From NCBI GenBank assembly GCA_963693315.1, contig OY856186.1, positions 93,771,127-93,835,126 of the forward strand: a DNA stretch of 64,000 nucleotides. The letters run 5' to 3'. The stretch comes from Diogma glabrata (taxonomy: Eukaryota; Arthropoda; Insecta; Diptera; Cylindrotomidae). The notes beneath the pieces were generated by a model, which saw only the letters and a list, made by a program, of their open reading frames with translations, did no database searches and had not been told where the DNA came from. Below, piece by piece: positions 34,636 to 47,407 of the stretch (within the stretch, counting starts at the first letter, position 1; every line of letters starts with the position of its first letter). A program made the position numbers and the translations under genes.

Positions 34636-35388
34636 AGCGGCCGATCTATGGTTTATAGAAAATAACCAGTATATAGTTACCTTTGAATGGCCAAGCACTG
34701 GCCCATGAATGGTAAATATTACTTGGCCATTGCTATAACCATGAATCGGCTAGTCTACCATTCATATAGAAAATAGCTAGTGCAGTTTACTTTCAATGGA
34801 CAAGTAATGGCCAGGTTATGGTTCACATTATAATTGGCTATTGTTATTGGGCCAGTCCTGCAACCATGAATTGGCCGATCTATGTCATTTGGTTAAAATT
34901 CACTAGAGCAAAATCCACTTTAGAAATATTTATTTCAAAAAATTTCGCCTACTGTTTATAGTTATTGCTTCTCGCCTGAAGGACTATGATAATAGAGCTT
35001 AGGTTTTAATTTGGTATAAGTTTTAAATTTTTTTCATTAGACTTTTCTATTTTATTTTAATTTTTAAATGATTGAATTACTTTGTATTTAATTATTTAAA
35101 TTTGCCTATGATAATAATTTATATTTTTTCCCAAGTGATGGTGGCCGCCGGCCAGTACTCGGTCATTGCTGCAATACTGGTATCATTATTGGTCTGTTAC
35201 TGGGCCAACTTTACAACCTTGTATGGACCGTTGCTGTATTTTTATCTGGCCCAGGTAGAGCAATCATTTATTATCCGAAGTTATCATCCAGTAAAATTAT
35301 GTTGATGCCCCAATCATGGGTGCCAGTACTCGGCCATTACTGCGTTACTGGTTGCCATTAATGGACCAGTTTTACAACCTTGTATGGG
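34636..35388 (+). mobile_element. CCCA-family element, 5'-truncated forward copy
   Basis: Begins in the left palindromic part (GCGGCCGATCTATGG) and runs through the AT-rich centre to TTTACAACCTTGTATGGG at 35388. The left terminus is missing. Confidence 0.7.
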
Positions 35389-38239
35389 TTAGGCCTGGAT
35401 TTGATAGACTGCGTTTCTCTCATTTTAACAGGATTTCTGTTGACAGAATTCTATCCTTCCTTTTGCTTTGTCGATATAATGTCAGATTAGAGATTTTTAT
35501 ATTTATATGTCATTCAAATCTCTTCATATCAGTGTTTTTTGTTGTGGTTGATTGTGATTGAATTATCAAAACATATTTTTTATTTATTAATTAAACTTTT
35601 GAAGAAATGGACGAAGATGAAGAACAACAAATATGTTTGCACATTCATGAATAAGGATGCGTTAGTAGCTTAATGAATTAGAAGAATAAATTTAAAATGT
35701 TGATAAGAATGGAAGATAGTTAGTAACCTAGCATCTATAGCCTCTTTAAAATCTTTTCTCCTGGGCGGATGAGTGTATGAGAATGAAGAAATTCAACAAA
35801 ATTTGAATTTTTTTCGAAATTTTGAAACTTAAGATCAGGCTTTTTTTGGATTGATTTAACAGATGGAAAAAAAAATTTCAAGAATCAGATAGATGTGTGA
35901 ACTGGTTTGCTTTATTTTTGATAAACTTTTCTTTGGCTGAATCAATTTTATAGCCCCTGATGTTTCTTGACTGTAAACATTTAAATCAACTGTATTTTTA
36001 AAAAAATACAGTGATTTAAATCATGTTTTGTTAAGTGTAAAAGTGTCATCAAAACTCATTATTGAACGAAGTCTGTATGTTCCTAACAAACTTTAAAAAC
36101 AAAGTGAGAAAAGTTAGCATTTGTATGGTGGACCTGGAGCTGGAGGGGCTTTGGTCGATGTACTGTAAAGTTGATTATTAATTTCTCACACTGATTGAAA
36201 TTTTTCATATAAGTTTCTTCATAATCGCTTTATTATTGTAAGCTGTAGTGTGAAGAAAGACATACTGAAAAAATTGCAAAAAATTCCAAACAAAATTTGC
36301 AATGAAAAACCAGAAGTTGGGATGCGAAACTGTTGTGAACCGTACTTAATCCTGATGTACCAAGTTTCATCCAATTCGATTATCAGGTACACATGTTATT
36401 GAGGTTTCAAAAAATAGGTGCTCGAGGACTCGAGCGTGAGTAAATATTAATCTCTAACGAGATTCTACTAATTTCTGTTCTTTTTCCAAACTGACTGCGC
36501 CACCACTTCTAATTTATGTGGCAAAGGAATTTTGCCGAAACGTCGAAAAACAAATTAATTAAAACAATTAATGTGTTTTATTAATAAAAAAAAATAGGCT
36601 CGATACTCATTACAATTATATTCAAATTTCAAAAATACAAATAGTCAAAAATCTAATTTTTGCATCTGTGCTAAGAATTAAGATGTATCAAATACTATTT
36701 CAATATTTTTTTTCTTCTTACAATTTGAAAAAAAAAATATAATCATAAAATACATAAAGTTTGTACCAACATATCGTTTGTTTCTTTGCCACATAACGTT
36801 GTATCAATGCAAGAACTACATTTAACTTTTTACTTCTTTTCCAAAAGTGTGTTTTTTAATTAATTTTTTACAATAAAAACAAAAACCATCTTGTTAGGAT
36901 TTAGGAGCCCATTTTTCGCTTTTATTTTATTCCAAAAGATGTTTTAGCCATTTCAATTGCTGTTAATATAGAACTGTTGTTTGATGTCGAATGAGATATT
37001 TAACTATGATATTTTCCTCTAACATTTAACCAATTGACCGAACTTTTTCATTCACAAGCATATTTAAAATATAAGCACTACAGAATATTAATAGGAAGTA
37101 TTTTCGGTCTAGCTCAACAAATGCGACCGTGAGAGTGCATGTTGTTTTAAAAAGTGAAAAATAATAATCGAACTCATTCTATTTCACTATAATTTTTCCA
37201 ATTAACGAAAAGTAATTTTTATTTACTCAATATGCGAACTACAGTAAATAATAAAAATAATTGCCAAAGAAAATAATTTTTAAATTAATTGGTTATTTAT
37301 GACTGTTGTCAACATAAAATATCCAGTTTTTCTTTTTGTTCTTACAATTGTTAACTAAACACCATCACAATACACCACTAAGTGTAAATTAAAAAAAAAC
37401 TGAAAAAAATAAAACAAATTGTTTTTATTTATTTGTTTTTTTTTGTTGTGCTGCTCGTTTTGTTTTATTTATGAAGTATCAGGTGCATTTTGATACAAGA
37501 TAAAAACAAAAACCTAATTTAACTTATTTTAAATTGTAATTACTTAAATTTTTGTTGAATATTATTTCATTTAATTTATCGCAATTTATTTGTTGGCAAT
37601 ACACTTTATGATGTTTATTTTTCATTTGGATAACATTGAAACAAATAAAGTTGGGGAAAGTGAAAAACAACATAATTAACATTAAAAATTCATCTTTACA
37701 TTTTGTCACAAATGGATTATAATATCGCTTTAATGAAGGTTTTTAAATTCTTTGCTAAAATGGATAACTGATTTGTGTACAAATGTTTACAGATTTGAGT
37801 TTAAAATGAGACGTACAAAAAATCAAATATGACCCGTAGAGCTAATGTTTTGGATAAAATTAATAAAAATAACCCAAATATATAACAGTATACTTAATAG
37901 TATATTATGCAACAAGCACAGCATAATACTAATCATCCCATTTTGAAGGTCTAATCTTTCTAGAACGAAATCAACATCTTAACACTAGCATAAGAAACAA
38001 AAACATTAAAAAATTAATTTGTATTTTTTTTTGCCTTTAAATTGAAATATTTCTGGTTATCGGAAAAGAAAAATATTTTGGCAATTATTTAATCGGGTAT
38101 GCATAGTGTTAACCGGTAAAATTGAATTCTTTGAGCTCCACTAATTGTTTAACCGAAAACCGCATGGAAAGAAATTACCCCTTTAGTTAGATATCTCCAG
38201 AAGATGACAGACATATGAAAATTTCTTAACGTCAAAGTA
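35389..38239. other. AT-rich stretch with no recognised gene
   Basis: No supported coding frame, RNA gene or element end. The small frame at 37524-37709 has no family resemblance. Confidence 0.5.
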
Positions 38240-38880
38240 TTTGATTTTTCCGACCAAATTTCCGCCCATTCAAATAATAAAATACGAAGGGGTTGAAGTT
38301 TCAAGGATCTGAGATATCATAACTTCGGTGTGGATTAAGGATTTTGATATAGTTTTCGGCAAAACACTTTTATGAGGACATTGTTTTTAGTTTTGGGCAG
38401 CGATGTATATCAAACATAAAACTCTTTGTTAAAGAACATGTATTTTGTTATCTCTGTTTAGAAATTTATTACAAAACTAATACGAAACATCAATACGTTG
38501 TTGGAAAATTATAACAGATCATAAATTAACATAATTTAGTGAAAAGATGATACATTCAGCAAACTTCTCAAAAACCTCTTCATTTAACGTTTCGAGAAAA
38601 TATTACGAAATCACAAATTCATATTTCTTTCAAAATTCCAAAAATATTGTAAAAATTAAATAAAATTAAAAATTCAAATTTTTTCCAAAATTCTTAAAAT
38701 ATCAAAATTCTAAAAATATATATATAAAATTCAAAATTCACAAATTCAAAAATTCTATTTTTTTCTTTTTTTTAAAATTTAAACTTTTTCAAAAATTATA
38801 AAAATATTTGAAAAAGTTATTACAAAATCAAAAATACAAACTTTTTCAAAATTCCAAAAATATTCCAAAAACTGCATGTT
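38240..38880 (-). repeat. Inverted copy of the 1-760 repeat
   Basis: 38240-38600 is the reverse complement of the 421-760 block (GGATTTTGATATAGTTTTCG, TTTTGGGCAGCGAT, TAACGTTTCGAG). 38600-38880 is a shorter, more degenerate version of the minisatellite. Block plus minisatellite is therefore a reproducible unit. Confidence 0.75.
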
Positions 38881-38884
38881 CTCC

Positions 38885-39440
38885 ATGTTCAATTTCATGT
38901 TCAATTACATTTCATGTCATACAAATAATTGGCTAAAAAAATAAATGGCTAAAAAGTTAAATGAAAATAATGTTTTTGACACACTTGACAATATTTTTTT
39001 GACAAACTTATAATCCAATAAAATTCTCAATAATAATAATTTCATGTTCAATTACATTTCATTTCATACAAAAAACTAATTTTATTTTTTTTTCAAAAAA
39101 TTAAATGAAAATTTGACGCACTTGAAAATATTTTTTTGACAAACTTATAATGCCATAATTCTCAATAATAATAATAAAATTTCATGTCACACAAATAATT
39201 AATTGCATTTTTTCCAAAAAATCGGGTAAAAATAAATAAAAATCTTTCTTTTGACACACTTGACAATATTTTTTGACAAACTTATAATACCATAATTCTC
39301 TATAATAATAATAAAATTTCATAATTAATTCCATAAGTCATAATTAATATCATACAATTAATTTAATTTTTTTACAAAAAATTGGGTAAAATAATAAATA
39401 AAAATCTTTGTTTTGACAAACTTGACAACATTTTTGTGAC
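38885..39440 (+). repeat. Four tandem units of about 140-160 bp
   Basis: TTTGACACACTTGACAATAT and TTTGACAAACTTATAATGCC recur near 38973, 39110, 39250 and 39410, each preceded by a TTTCATGT-CATACAA block and a run of A. Units diverge moderately. No coding content. From 39441 to 40743 nothing further was recognised. Confidence 0.75.
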
Positions 39441-40745
39441 AAACTTCTAATGCAATAATCTAGTTTTTGATCTCACATACCAATCCCGACTATCAATATT
39501 TCTCCTCATTCTTTGTTCCTACCAGTGATCAGATTTTTATTTTATAAGGGCGCTCGCACTTATTTTAAAAATAAAAAAATACGGGCTTTATTTTTATTTT
39601 TTGTTTTTCGCTCTTGCACTTAGGATAATATTTAAACACTTACGAATAAGCTCTTTATAGGCCAAATAAAAATTTCCGAAAAAAGATTTTGTTCGATTTT
39701 TTTGTTTTTCTTTTCTTTTAATTTAGTTTGGTTAAAATTTGTACGAAAATAAGTGAGGTCGACATGAATATAAAATAACTTAGTTTACGAAAAAAACAAC
39801 TACAAATCGATACAGTTTTTTAGATAATACAGTCAAATCTACAGACTTCAGTCAAATCGAACGCGACTTATGTTTTTTTACTGTTTTAGTAAAAAAAAAG
39901 AAAAACGTGCATTTGGCCTTATCAGTTGGAATAGATAGAAGTAAAATTTATTTAAAACTAATTAATTAATTAAAATAATAATCGAAAAACTTAATTAATT
40001 TATATTTATATTTATATTTATTTATTTATATAATATTTATTTTAATTTTAACTAAATTCGTTCAATAAATCATTTTAAATAAATATTAATAAATAATTTT
40101 ATTTACTTCATAATTTAATTCATGCATAACAAATTAAAAATTATTCATTATTAAATTATTTAAAAAAAATTTACCAAAATGGAGATCATTATCTAAAATT
40201 ACAATTCAATCATATAAATATCTAAAATCTTTCTTTTTTTATCAAACAACGAAATAGGTCGAAAACTAACCAGAATAAAACAAAACAAACAATAGTATAT
40301 TATTGAATTAGGAGATAAAGTTGTACTTTTTGTGTTGAGTCTATAGTTTGGCTATAGTTGAGTCTTTAGCTCCGAATTCAATACACTATTTTTTCGGAAA
40401 ACGTTTAAATTTGTTTAAAAATATGAAATTAATGCATCAAATTTTTTATAAATAAATAATTGGTTGTGAAGGTAATGCTTGATGAATATACTGCTCTTAT
40501 CCAACAGGGATAGATATGAAAAAATTTCACTAAAAAGTGCCGATCAAAATATTCGTTTGGGAAATTATATTTTGGTTTTTGAATATTGAATTGATACGTA
40601 TGGAAAAGATATTTATTGCTTGAGATATTAAAACTTAAAAGTGATCATTTAATTTTTTTTAATAAAATGCAGTTCATTATAAAAGACTTACCTACTTTTC
40701 CTAGTTCTTTTCTTTATTTAATTACAAAGTGATATTATTAAACTA

Positions 40746-40900
40746 CACTCAGAGAAATATTTGGATAATACATACTTATAAGGAATAACCTATACCAAAA
40801 TTAAGCGCTATTTTCAACCGTTCCTTGCTTAAGAATAATATTCACTTATTAGGAATAATGAGTGAAATTTTTCTTAAGAATAAAATATGCCTTTATAGGA
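40746..40900. repeat. Left terminus and subterminal repeats of the CACTA-like element
   Basis: After the terminal CACTCAGAGAAAT come ACTTATAAGGAATAAC (40774), GCTTAAGAATAATA (40828), ACTTATTAGGAATAATG (40844) and TCTTAAGAATAAAAT (40875). These variants of one motif are also found near the right end. In plant Spm such repeats bind the element's own regulatory protein; the same role here is inference. Confidence 0.65.
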
Positions 40901-41713
40901 TTGTTTCAGTGTTCAATTGATGTATAGTTTATGCATAATATTGGTTAACTTTGTGTATAGGTATGCACGATTTATGTCATTCTAAAATATGTACTATGCC
41001 TAACTAAGATCAAATTATTGCGTTTGTTAGTCACTAACTAATCTATTTTATGCATCAAATAGTCCTGTGTTGAAACATTTTTATATTTAATAAAGTATAA
41101 ATTATGAATAATTAAAGGTTTAGTTATGAGCGCATAGGGTTATTTTATGTTTAGTTATGAACACTTTGTGCGGTAAATCCAGATAAACTGTGTATTAGAA
41201 GGCTTAATTTAGTGTTCTATTTGGGCATATATTTTGCATTTGTAATCAGTCTTCGAAAACTCTAAAATAGGTAATTCTTCTTCAATGAGGGTTATATAAT
41301 TATTATGCTAATTTAAACATAAATAAAAACACACGAATTTAGTTTAGCTTTCATTAGCTTTCAAATAAATCATATTTTATTATTATTATATTTTAATTTT
41401 ACAATATTACAATTAAAAACTATGTTTTTAATAATAAATATTTTTCAATAATACATACAAAACACAACATTTTAATAAAATGTATAAATCATCCTATATA
41501 ATATATAAATCATCGTCCAATATTCCTACTTATACTAATTGATTAAGATATATTAATTGATTTACATCAAACTTAGCATAAATTTAAAATTCAAAACCAT
41601 TGATAAATAAAATATAGATAAATAATATAGTATATCGCCTGAATTCTATGTATAAGATTTAAACTAACAACAAAACCAAGTTTTATTTAACCTAAATTAA
41701 GGTACAAAATTTC

Positions 41714-42452
41714 TGCCATTAGCAGTTGCGCTTTGCTATGCGCTGAAAGAAAATACCAAAATATTGAAATATATATTATCTCTGACAGCCAAGCAGCACT
41801 CTTGGCACTAAAATCTACGCGTTTTGATTCAAAACTGGTATGGGAATGCTACCAAAATCTATTAAAAATCTCGTGCAATAACATAGTAACACTTGTGTGG
41901 GCACCTAGTCACACAGGAATACAAGGAAATGCTATCGCTGACGCTTTAGCAAAGCAAGGTGCCAATAAAAAATTTGTTGGACCGGAACCATGCTTTGGAA
42001 TGGCCAAGAGTTCGCTCAAAAACACAATCCAAACAATGGAACAAGAACAAAATGCTAAATTATGGAGAAGCAGAGAGGGACTAGTACACTCCAAGAAGTT
42101 TCTAGGTAACCTCCCTGTTTCACCCTTAAAAACAATCGACTTAAACAGAGAGTCTCTAAGAATTTTAACGTGGTGCGTTACTGGACATGGTCCTTTAAAC
42201 CACCATCTTAACAAAATAGGCCTTGTTGTTTCCGACAGGTGCAGATTCTGCTACTCGGACGCGGAAACGATGGAACACGTCATCTGCAGCGGTACTGAAC
42301 TCTCTGGGCACAGATACAACCAACTTGGTCATAGAAGACTAACACTTCCATTACCACAAAAGGTCACTCCAATTGAACTAATTAACTTTATTAAAAGTCT
42401 CAACTTGGATGACAGAATACAACCAGTAACGGCACAGACGACGACTGACTAA
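41714..42452 (+). CDS. Partial non-LTR ORF2: RNase H and C-terminal zinc knuckle
   Basis: The frame is open from the truncation point to TAA/TGA at 42452. RNase H motifs: YIISDSQAALLALKS (second catalytic Asp), WAPSHTGIQGNAIADALAKQ (His loop and last Asp). A CCHC-like motif follows: CRFCYSDAETMEHVIC. The 5' part with endonuclease, reverse transcriptase and the first RNase H residue is absent, so no initiator is real. RNase H of this sort removes RNA from the cDNA hybrid in I/LOA/Jockey-group elements. Decayed relatives are at 2290-2888 and perhaps 60840-61116. Confidence 0.85.
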
Positions 42453-42548
42453 TAACAAAATCAGGGTAAGCACAATAGACCTTCAGGTCGCAGTGCTACT
42501 TGAACTGTAAGTCTCAAGGCCCTCCAATAAAAAAAAAAAAAAAAAAAA
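41714..42548 (+). mobile_element. 5'-truncated non-LTR retrotransposon with poly(A)
   Basis: An 835-bp 3' fragment ends in a long A run and is flanked by an exact 13-bp duplication, GGTACAAAATTTC (41701-41713 and 42549-42561). It carries the RNase H domain and 3' UTR. Its host site is inside the CACTA-like element, so it is younger than that element's insertion. Confidence 0.93.
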
Positions 42549-42763
42549 GGTACAAAATTTCAACAACAAACTAAAATCATTTGTTTTTAAACTTATGGTA
42601 CTAATTTCAAAAATAAATTTTAGGCATGATACAGAATCCAGAAGGAAAAAGAATAATAATGTTCATCGAATTGTGAGTTAAGTCATTTCGAAGAGTGAAA
42701 AAAGTAACAATGCAATATTTTTCTATGGCAAAACTAAATCACCCAGCCAATTTTCTTTTGCAG

Positions 42764-45214
42764 CTAAAGAGTTCTAGGTAAAAAAAAATTTAGGCCATCA
42801 CTCGAAGTATGTAACTGAAATGGTTTTTTGGTTTCTATTAAATCAATGTCTTTTAAAAACGGTTTCTCAAGTCTTTTTCCAGTTTTATAAATTTTTAAAT
42901 TCGAGTCAAAACCTAAAATTTTAATTTCTAAAAGAATCAGAATTAGCTTATGTTCAAAAATTAACATATCCTGAGTTAAATATAATTTGGCTGAATCATA
43001 TATATAAAATCCACTTTTAATTAGAGTTCCTTTATAACGAACTGTTGTAATTAATTCTAGTATGTTATTTTTAATGAAACTATTTATGTCTAAATTACCA
43101 TTGTATAAAAAATTCGCCTCCGTTGAATGCTTGATTTTACTTTTTATAATATCAATTTTATTTTGGATTGGATCATTATTCATAATATGAAATACAAAAT
43201 TATAATTGCATTTTTTACTTAGAGAAAATGGTAAGTTAATTCTTGAACAAGAAACTTTGGAATATTCTTTAACTTGTTTGTTTTTACTTTCCATTCTCAT
43301 ACAACTAATAGGTTTTAATGGGCCGGAGTATTCTATCAAACGAGGATAATGACAGACAAAATGATGTTTTGGTTTTAAATTACTTTTGAAACAATTAATA
43401 TATAAAGTATGATGTTTTTTTATAAGTTCTTTTAAATAAGAAATTTCAGTTTTATTAAAACAATCTTTCAATAATATCTCAACAAGATCATACAGACAGA
43501 GCACATATTTCCAGCACAAATCGTTCTTGGGGACTTTATTGCCCACAAAAACAGGAAAGTACTTAAGAAAACAGTAACTTTCTCTGGCAGACATATGTAA
43601 GTTTCCTTTTTTTACATGATCTTCTCTGATATCACAAGGGCGATTTTGTACCTCAATTTCGCCATAATCGAATGATTTAAATTTACTGTTTATAAATTCT
43701 AAAGTGAAATAATTTTTTTCGTAAATAAATATTTTTAATGCCTGACCTAATCCGAATTTTACTATCCCTTCAAAAACATCGTGCATAATATCACAATAAA
43801 AATTGGAAGTAACATGAAATGTGTCCAGTTCGTTGAATATAGAATTAAATTTGACGCCTGATGATTTGAAATCATTGGTTTGAATATCTTTTATATAGTC
43901 GGATTCCGTACGGCACTTATCTATATTTTCGGTTATTGAGTGTTGGAGAGTTGATTTATCTTCTTTGCAAAGTCTGCAATAGAATATATGTGAAAACGAA
44001 GTACTAAAACCTAGTATAGAATTTAAAGCTAAATTATCGCCGATAATTAAGCCTAAAACAAATTTAACACATATTTGATGTTTTTCTATATTTATAACTA
44101 TGCCTTTGGTTTCAATAAGTTTTAAACACTCAATTAGATTGGCAAGTGATTGATTACTACCAAATTTCTTAAAATAGTTAGTTTTCATTAATTGCGCTAC
44201 AAATATATTATTTAATTTTAAATTGTCCGATGGAAGAGATGGGAAATAAAAATAAAACCCTGCAATAGATTGAGAACCTGCGTGACTACCCAATGCGTTT
44301 CCGGTTTCAAAATCATCATAGTATAGTATATAAGGTAAAACAGTTTCCTTTTGTGGAAATGCACTTAATTTTCCTCTCCATAATTTGCCTTGAACAAAAT
44401 TTTCTATATTGTCTTTTGAATTGAGTAAACGATTTGTGTTATTTAATGTTTCATTAAGAACTCCAGGTATTTCAAAAAATTTTTTTAATTGGAAAACAAT
44501 TGGTGAAATCACGCAAACAAAATCAACATTTTTAAGAAGTGGTTGACCAGATTTAAAGACCTTGCCAATTTCACTATGAATTATACATTTCTTTGGATTT
44601 TCAAATTCAATCTTATCTTTCAATTCTTTAGTAAGCAAGTGTTCTGTTTTAACCCTGTCAAAAAATGTCGAAAATATTTCGAGAATTTCATTTATATAGC
44701 TCTCAGAGCAGCAAATTTTAGGTATAATCCCTTTAAGAATAGTTATAAAAAATTGTAAAACATCGTTAGAAATACTTTTTAAAATTTTATCTATTAAGAT
44801 TGATGTCATATTAGTTTTTGAATATAACTCTAACACAAATTTTAATGCTTGAGTTTCTATTTTGTTTTTTAAATGTTTAACATTAAGCTTCAATTCATTA
44901 GTGTGGAGTTTATTTGTAGATTGATTTGATTCAACTAAAACGGATGGTTGTGCATTACAATTTGTACTATTTTGATTATGTTGATTTGATTCTAGTTTTA
45001 ATGTTTCGTTTACTAATTTTATATTTTGTTTAGTTATTGGGTGCATATTTTGTAAATGCCGCTTGAATGAGCCACGATTTGAAAAAAGCTGGTAGCAATT
45101 TTCTTGGTTACAGTTTAAAACTGTGGAAGGCGATAAATGATGAATATATGTGAAATGTTTAAGTAAATGACTAATTTCGTTAAACAGGTTTGAGCATAAG
45201 AAACAAGAAAACAT
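42764..45214 (-). CDS. CACTA/EnSpm-like DDE transposase, 816 aa
   Basis: A single intact exon. Two N-terminal C2H2 fingers: C4, C7, H20, H25 and C35, C40, H53, H58. A long, polar, variable region follows (60-215). The core shows YYDDFETGNALGSHAG (Asp300/301), a GD-x6-LG block with CRLCKED (C413, C416), DIMHDVFEGIV (Asp479), KPKHHFVCHYPRLIEYSG and MRMESKNKQVKEYS (Glu642). This order of motifs is that of CMC-type transposases; which residues form the catalytic triad is inferred. The enzyme should cut and join element ends in the nucleus. It starts 102 bp after the stop of the SAM gene on the same strand. No stop, frameshift or intron was needed. Confidence 0.82.
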   Translation of the reverse strand: MFSCFLCSNLFNEISHLLKHFTYIHHLSPSTVLNCNQENCYQLFSNRGSFKRHLQNMHPITKQNIKLVNETLKLESNQHNQNSTNCNAQPSVLVESNQSTNKLHTNELKLNVKHLKNKIETQALKFVLELYSKTNMTSILIDKILKSISNDVLQFFITILKGIIPKICCSESYINEILEIFSTFFDRVKTEHLLTKELKDKIEFENPKKCIIHSEIGKVFKSGQPLLKNVDFVCVISPIVFQLKKFFEIPGVLNETLNNTNRLLNSKDNIENFVQGKLWRGKLSAFPQKETVLPYILYYDDFETGNALGSHAGSQSIAGFYFYFPSLPSDNLKLNNIFVAQLMKTNYFKKFGSNQSLANLIECLKLIETKGIVINIEKHQICVKFVLGLIIGDNLALNSILGFSTSFSHIFYCRLCKEDKSTLQHSITENIDKCRTESDYIKDIQTNDFKSSGVKFNSIFNELDTFHVTSNFYCDIMHDVFEGIVKFGLGQALKIFIYEKNYFTLEFINSKFKSFDYGEIEVQNRPCDIREDHVKKGNLHMSARESYCFLKYFPVFVGNKVPKNDLCWKYVLCLYDLVEILLKDCFNKTEISYLKELIKKHHTLYINCFKSNLKPKHHFVCHYPRLIEYSGPLKPISCMRMESKNKQVKEYSKVSCSRINLPFSLSKKCNYNFVFHIMNNDPIQNKIDIIKSKIKHSTEANFLYNGNLDINSFIKNNILELITTVRYKGTLIKSGFYIYDSAKLYLTQDMLIFEHKLILILLEIKILGFDSNLKIYKTGKRLEKPFLKDIDLIETKKPFQLHTSSDGLNFFLPRTL

Positions 45215-45316
45215 TTTGTAAAGTAAATGTGTCTATTTAATTTTATAAACCAAATTAGTTATGAATTCATTCATTATTTAAAGAGACTTGAACTGAATTT
45301 ACTGAATTTTAAAATA

Positions 45317-47407
45317 TTATTTTTTATCAATTTCTGATAACAAATCAATTACATCGGGTGTTAAATTATCAAAACAGGTGGAAATATTATACAAATATTT
45401 TTGAATAAATATCCAAAATTTCTCGGATTGTTTTGGATATGTAAGTTTGAAAACAAAAAAGACTTTGAAGCAAATGTCTAACGCTACCAAAAAATTATCA
45501 AACATATAATAGACATCATCATATACTACGCAAAATTTGCTACTACTTTTTATATAAATTAAAAACGGTTGTAGCTTAATACCATGCGATATGCAAAATT
45601 CTTTAGCACTTTCTATCTTGTCATCAACATGAGATGGCTCAATAACTTCAACTAAAAATGATTCGATTGAATCATTGATTGTAAATTTCCGTAGCGAATT
45701 ATTTTTTTTTTGCTTGCCGGTGGGTTTCAAAATGAAATGAAGCAGTTTGCATAGCTGGATGTGATGAATGTCTGAAAATACAAGAAAAACTTTAATGTTT
45801 AATCAAATTAGGTAAATTTCTACTGCAATAGTGTATCTTTACCTTCATTTTTAGATAAATTCTTTAATATGGTTATAGCGACCTTGTCTTTTAATTTTTT
45901 GGAAAATATATTAATTATTTTGCTCTTGTAGTTTATCCACGTGCTGAAAAGCTTACCGCTATTTTGTGGGTAAATATGCTCGAAATCTATTTCAATCTGT
46001 TATACAAGTGATTAAAAATAATAACGGTATAATGAAAGTTTACAAAATTATTGCTTATTGAAAAATTTTCATACTAAAACTTACCAGACGAAAACCAAGA
46101 GTATTTGTATATAATGGCCATTCGTGCAGCAAATTATTGGTGTTTTTCCATTTATCAATGTCTTGAATGCGTATGGAAAAGGAATCCTTCCACTTTTGCT
46201 CCACAACTTCCCACGGGTGGTTATGATTTTTAAGCCAATTTTTATTGGGATCAGATACTTCCTCTTCTTCTGTAAATAGATGAATAAAATGTTACAAAAT
46301 ACCTTGTAATATGTCAAATAATATTTTATCAAATACCTCTTAACTCGACATCTGTTTTCTTTGGTTCGATGGCTAATTTACGCCGTCTCTTACTATCCGT
46401 AAAATAGCCAACTTTTCTGAGATTTTTGGAAATGACTCGGTATTTATTATACAATTTACCCGAGGGGTATTTACCGAGTTTAAAATAGTAATCCTGTATG
46501 AATAAAAATAAATAAATTGTTTATCATTAGTATATGAATTAAAAAACCACCGTTAATTATTTTCAGTTAACTCACAGCATTTTCTTCTGGAAAATGTTCG
46601 AGTATTTGACTTGTTACATGTCGAAAGTCATTTATGGTCATGCATTTATTATTTTCCACAAAATAACGTGCAATGTTCAAGCACAATAGCTCTCGTAGCT
46701 CAGATGAAAATTGAGGTGGATTTTGTTGCTCATACAATAATTTTAATTTTATCCCAGATGAGGTTTTAAAAAAATTTTCTAGATCCTTCAAATAATTAAA
46801 AATTAGATTTAAAATGAAAAACTAGATATGATTGCACGTACTAAACTTTCCTGAGATTGCTGGGGTGAGGAACAAGATGATGTCGAAGCTGGTGTACTTG
46901 TTGCTTGTGTCGCTGATAAAAATTTATCTAATACAGAAAAAGTGCTACTTGTATTAGATGCTGTTTCTAACGATTCATTTAGGGTTAAAGAATTCGGATA
47001 GTTCTAAATCAAAAGAAAATCACAATTAAAATAAAGTTAATTTATATACAATAGTAAGGACATTTTTTGCTTTCCATTCCTTAAGCTTCGCTCTAAATCG
47101 GGCTTGATTCCCTAGATCATCTTTGAAAATAGCACTTAGTTCTAACTCAGTCAAATATTTTAGGCTGTCCATATCGATATTTTTACCTTTAAATAATTAG
47201 TAATAATTAGTAACTTTTTATAACTAAAAGTAGTTTGGATAATTTCATAGAAACTAATAAGATTGCATTACTTATTAAATTTGGTAGAATAGATTCCATA
47301 TTCCATTCCCGTAGCAATAAGCATAATTCATCATCATTTTGTAAAATTATAAACGAACCGATTTCGTATAATTGGTCTTGTTCTTTAGCAATTGCCGTAT
47401 CATCCAT
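45317..47407 (-). CDS. Eight-exon SAM-domain gene of the CACTA-like element, 531 aa
   Basis: Predicted minus-strand exons: 47407-47272, 47186-47050, 47003-46842, 46785-46576, 46493-46337, 46269-46085, 45996-45843 and 45771-45317. All introns are GT-AG and short. The lengths sum to 1596 nt with phases matching at each junction, giving 531 codons and one final TAA. Residues 27-87 (LLREWNMESILPNL ... LKYLTELELSAIF) look like a SAM domain, a protein-protein interaction or oligomerisation fold. A Ser/Thr-rich linker (92-145) and a helical segment come next. A basic stretch, YPSGKLYNKYRVISKNLRK (about 222-240), then leads into a C-terminal domain. It could be the DNA-binding or regulatory partner of the transposase; that is inference. 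The exon 2 donor is the least certain. Confidence 0.75.

Noticed and set aside
38885..39440. Regularly spaced repeats that could suggest a CRISPR array
   Set aside because: Units are 140-160 bp, diverged, without short identical repeats or unique spacers, and the DNA is eukaryotic.
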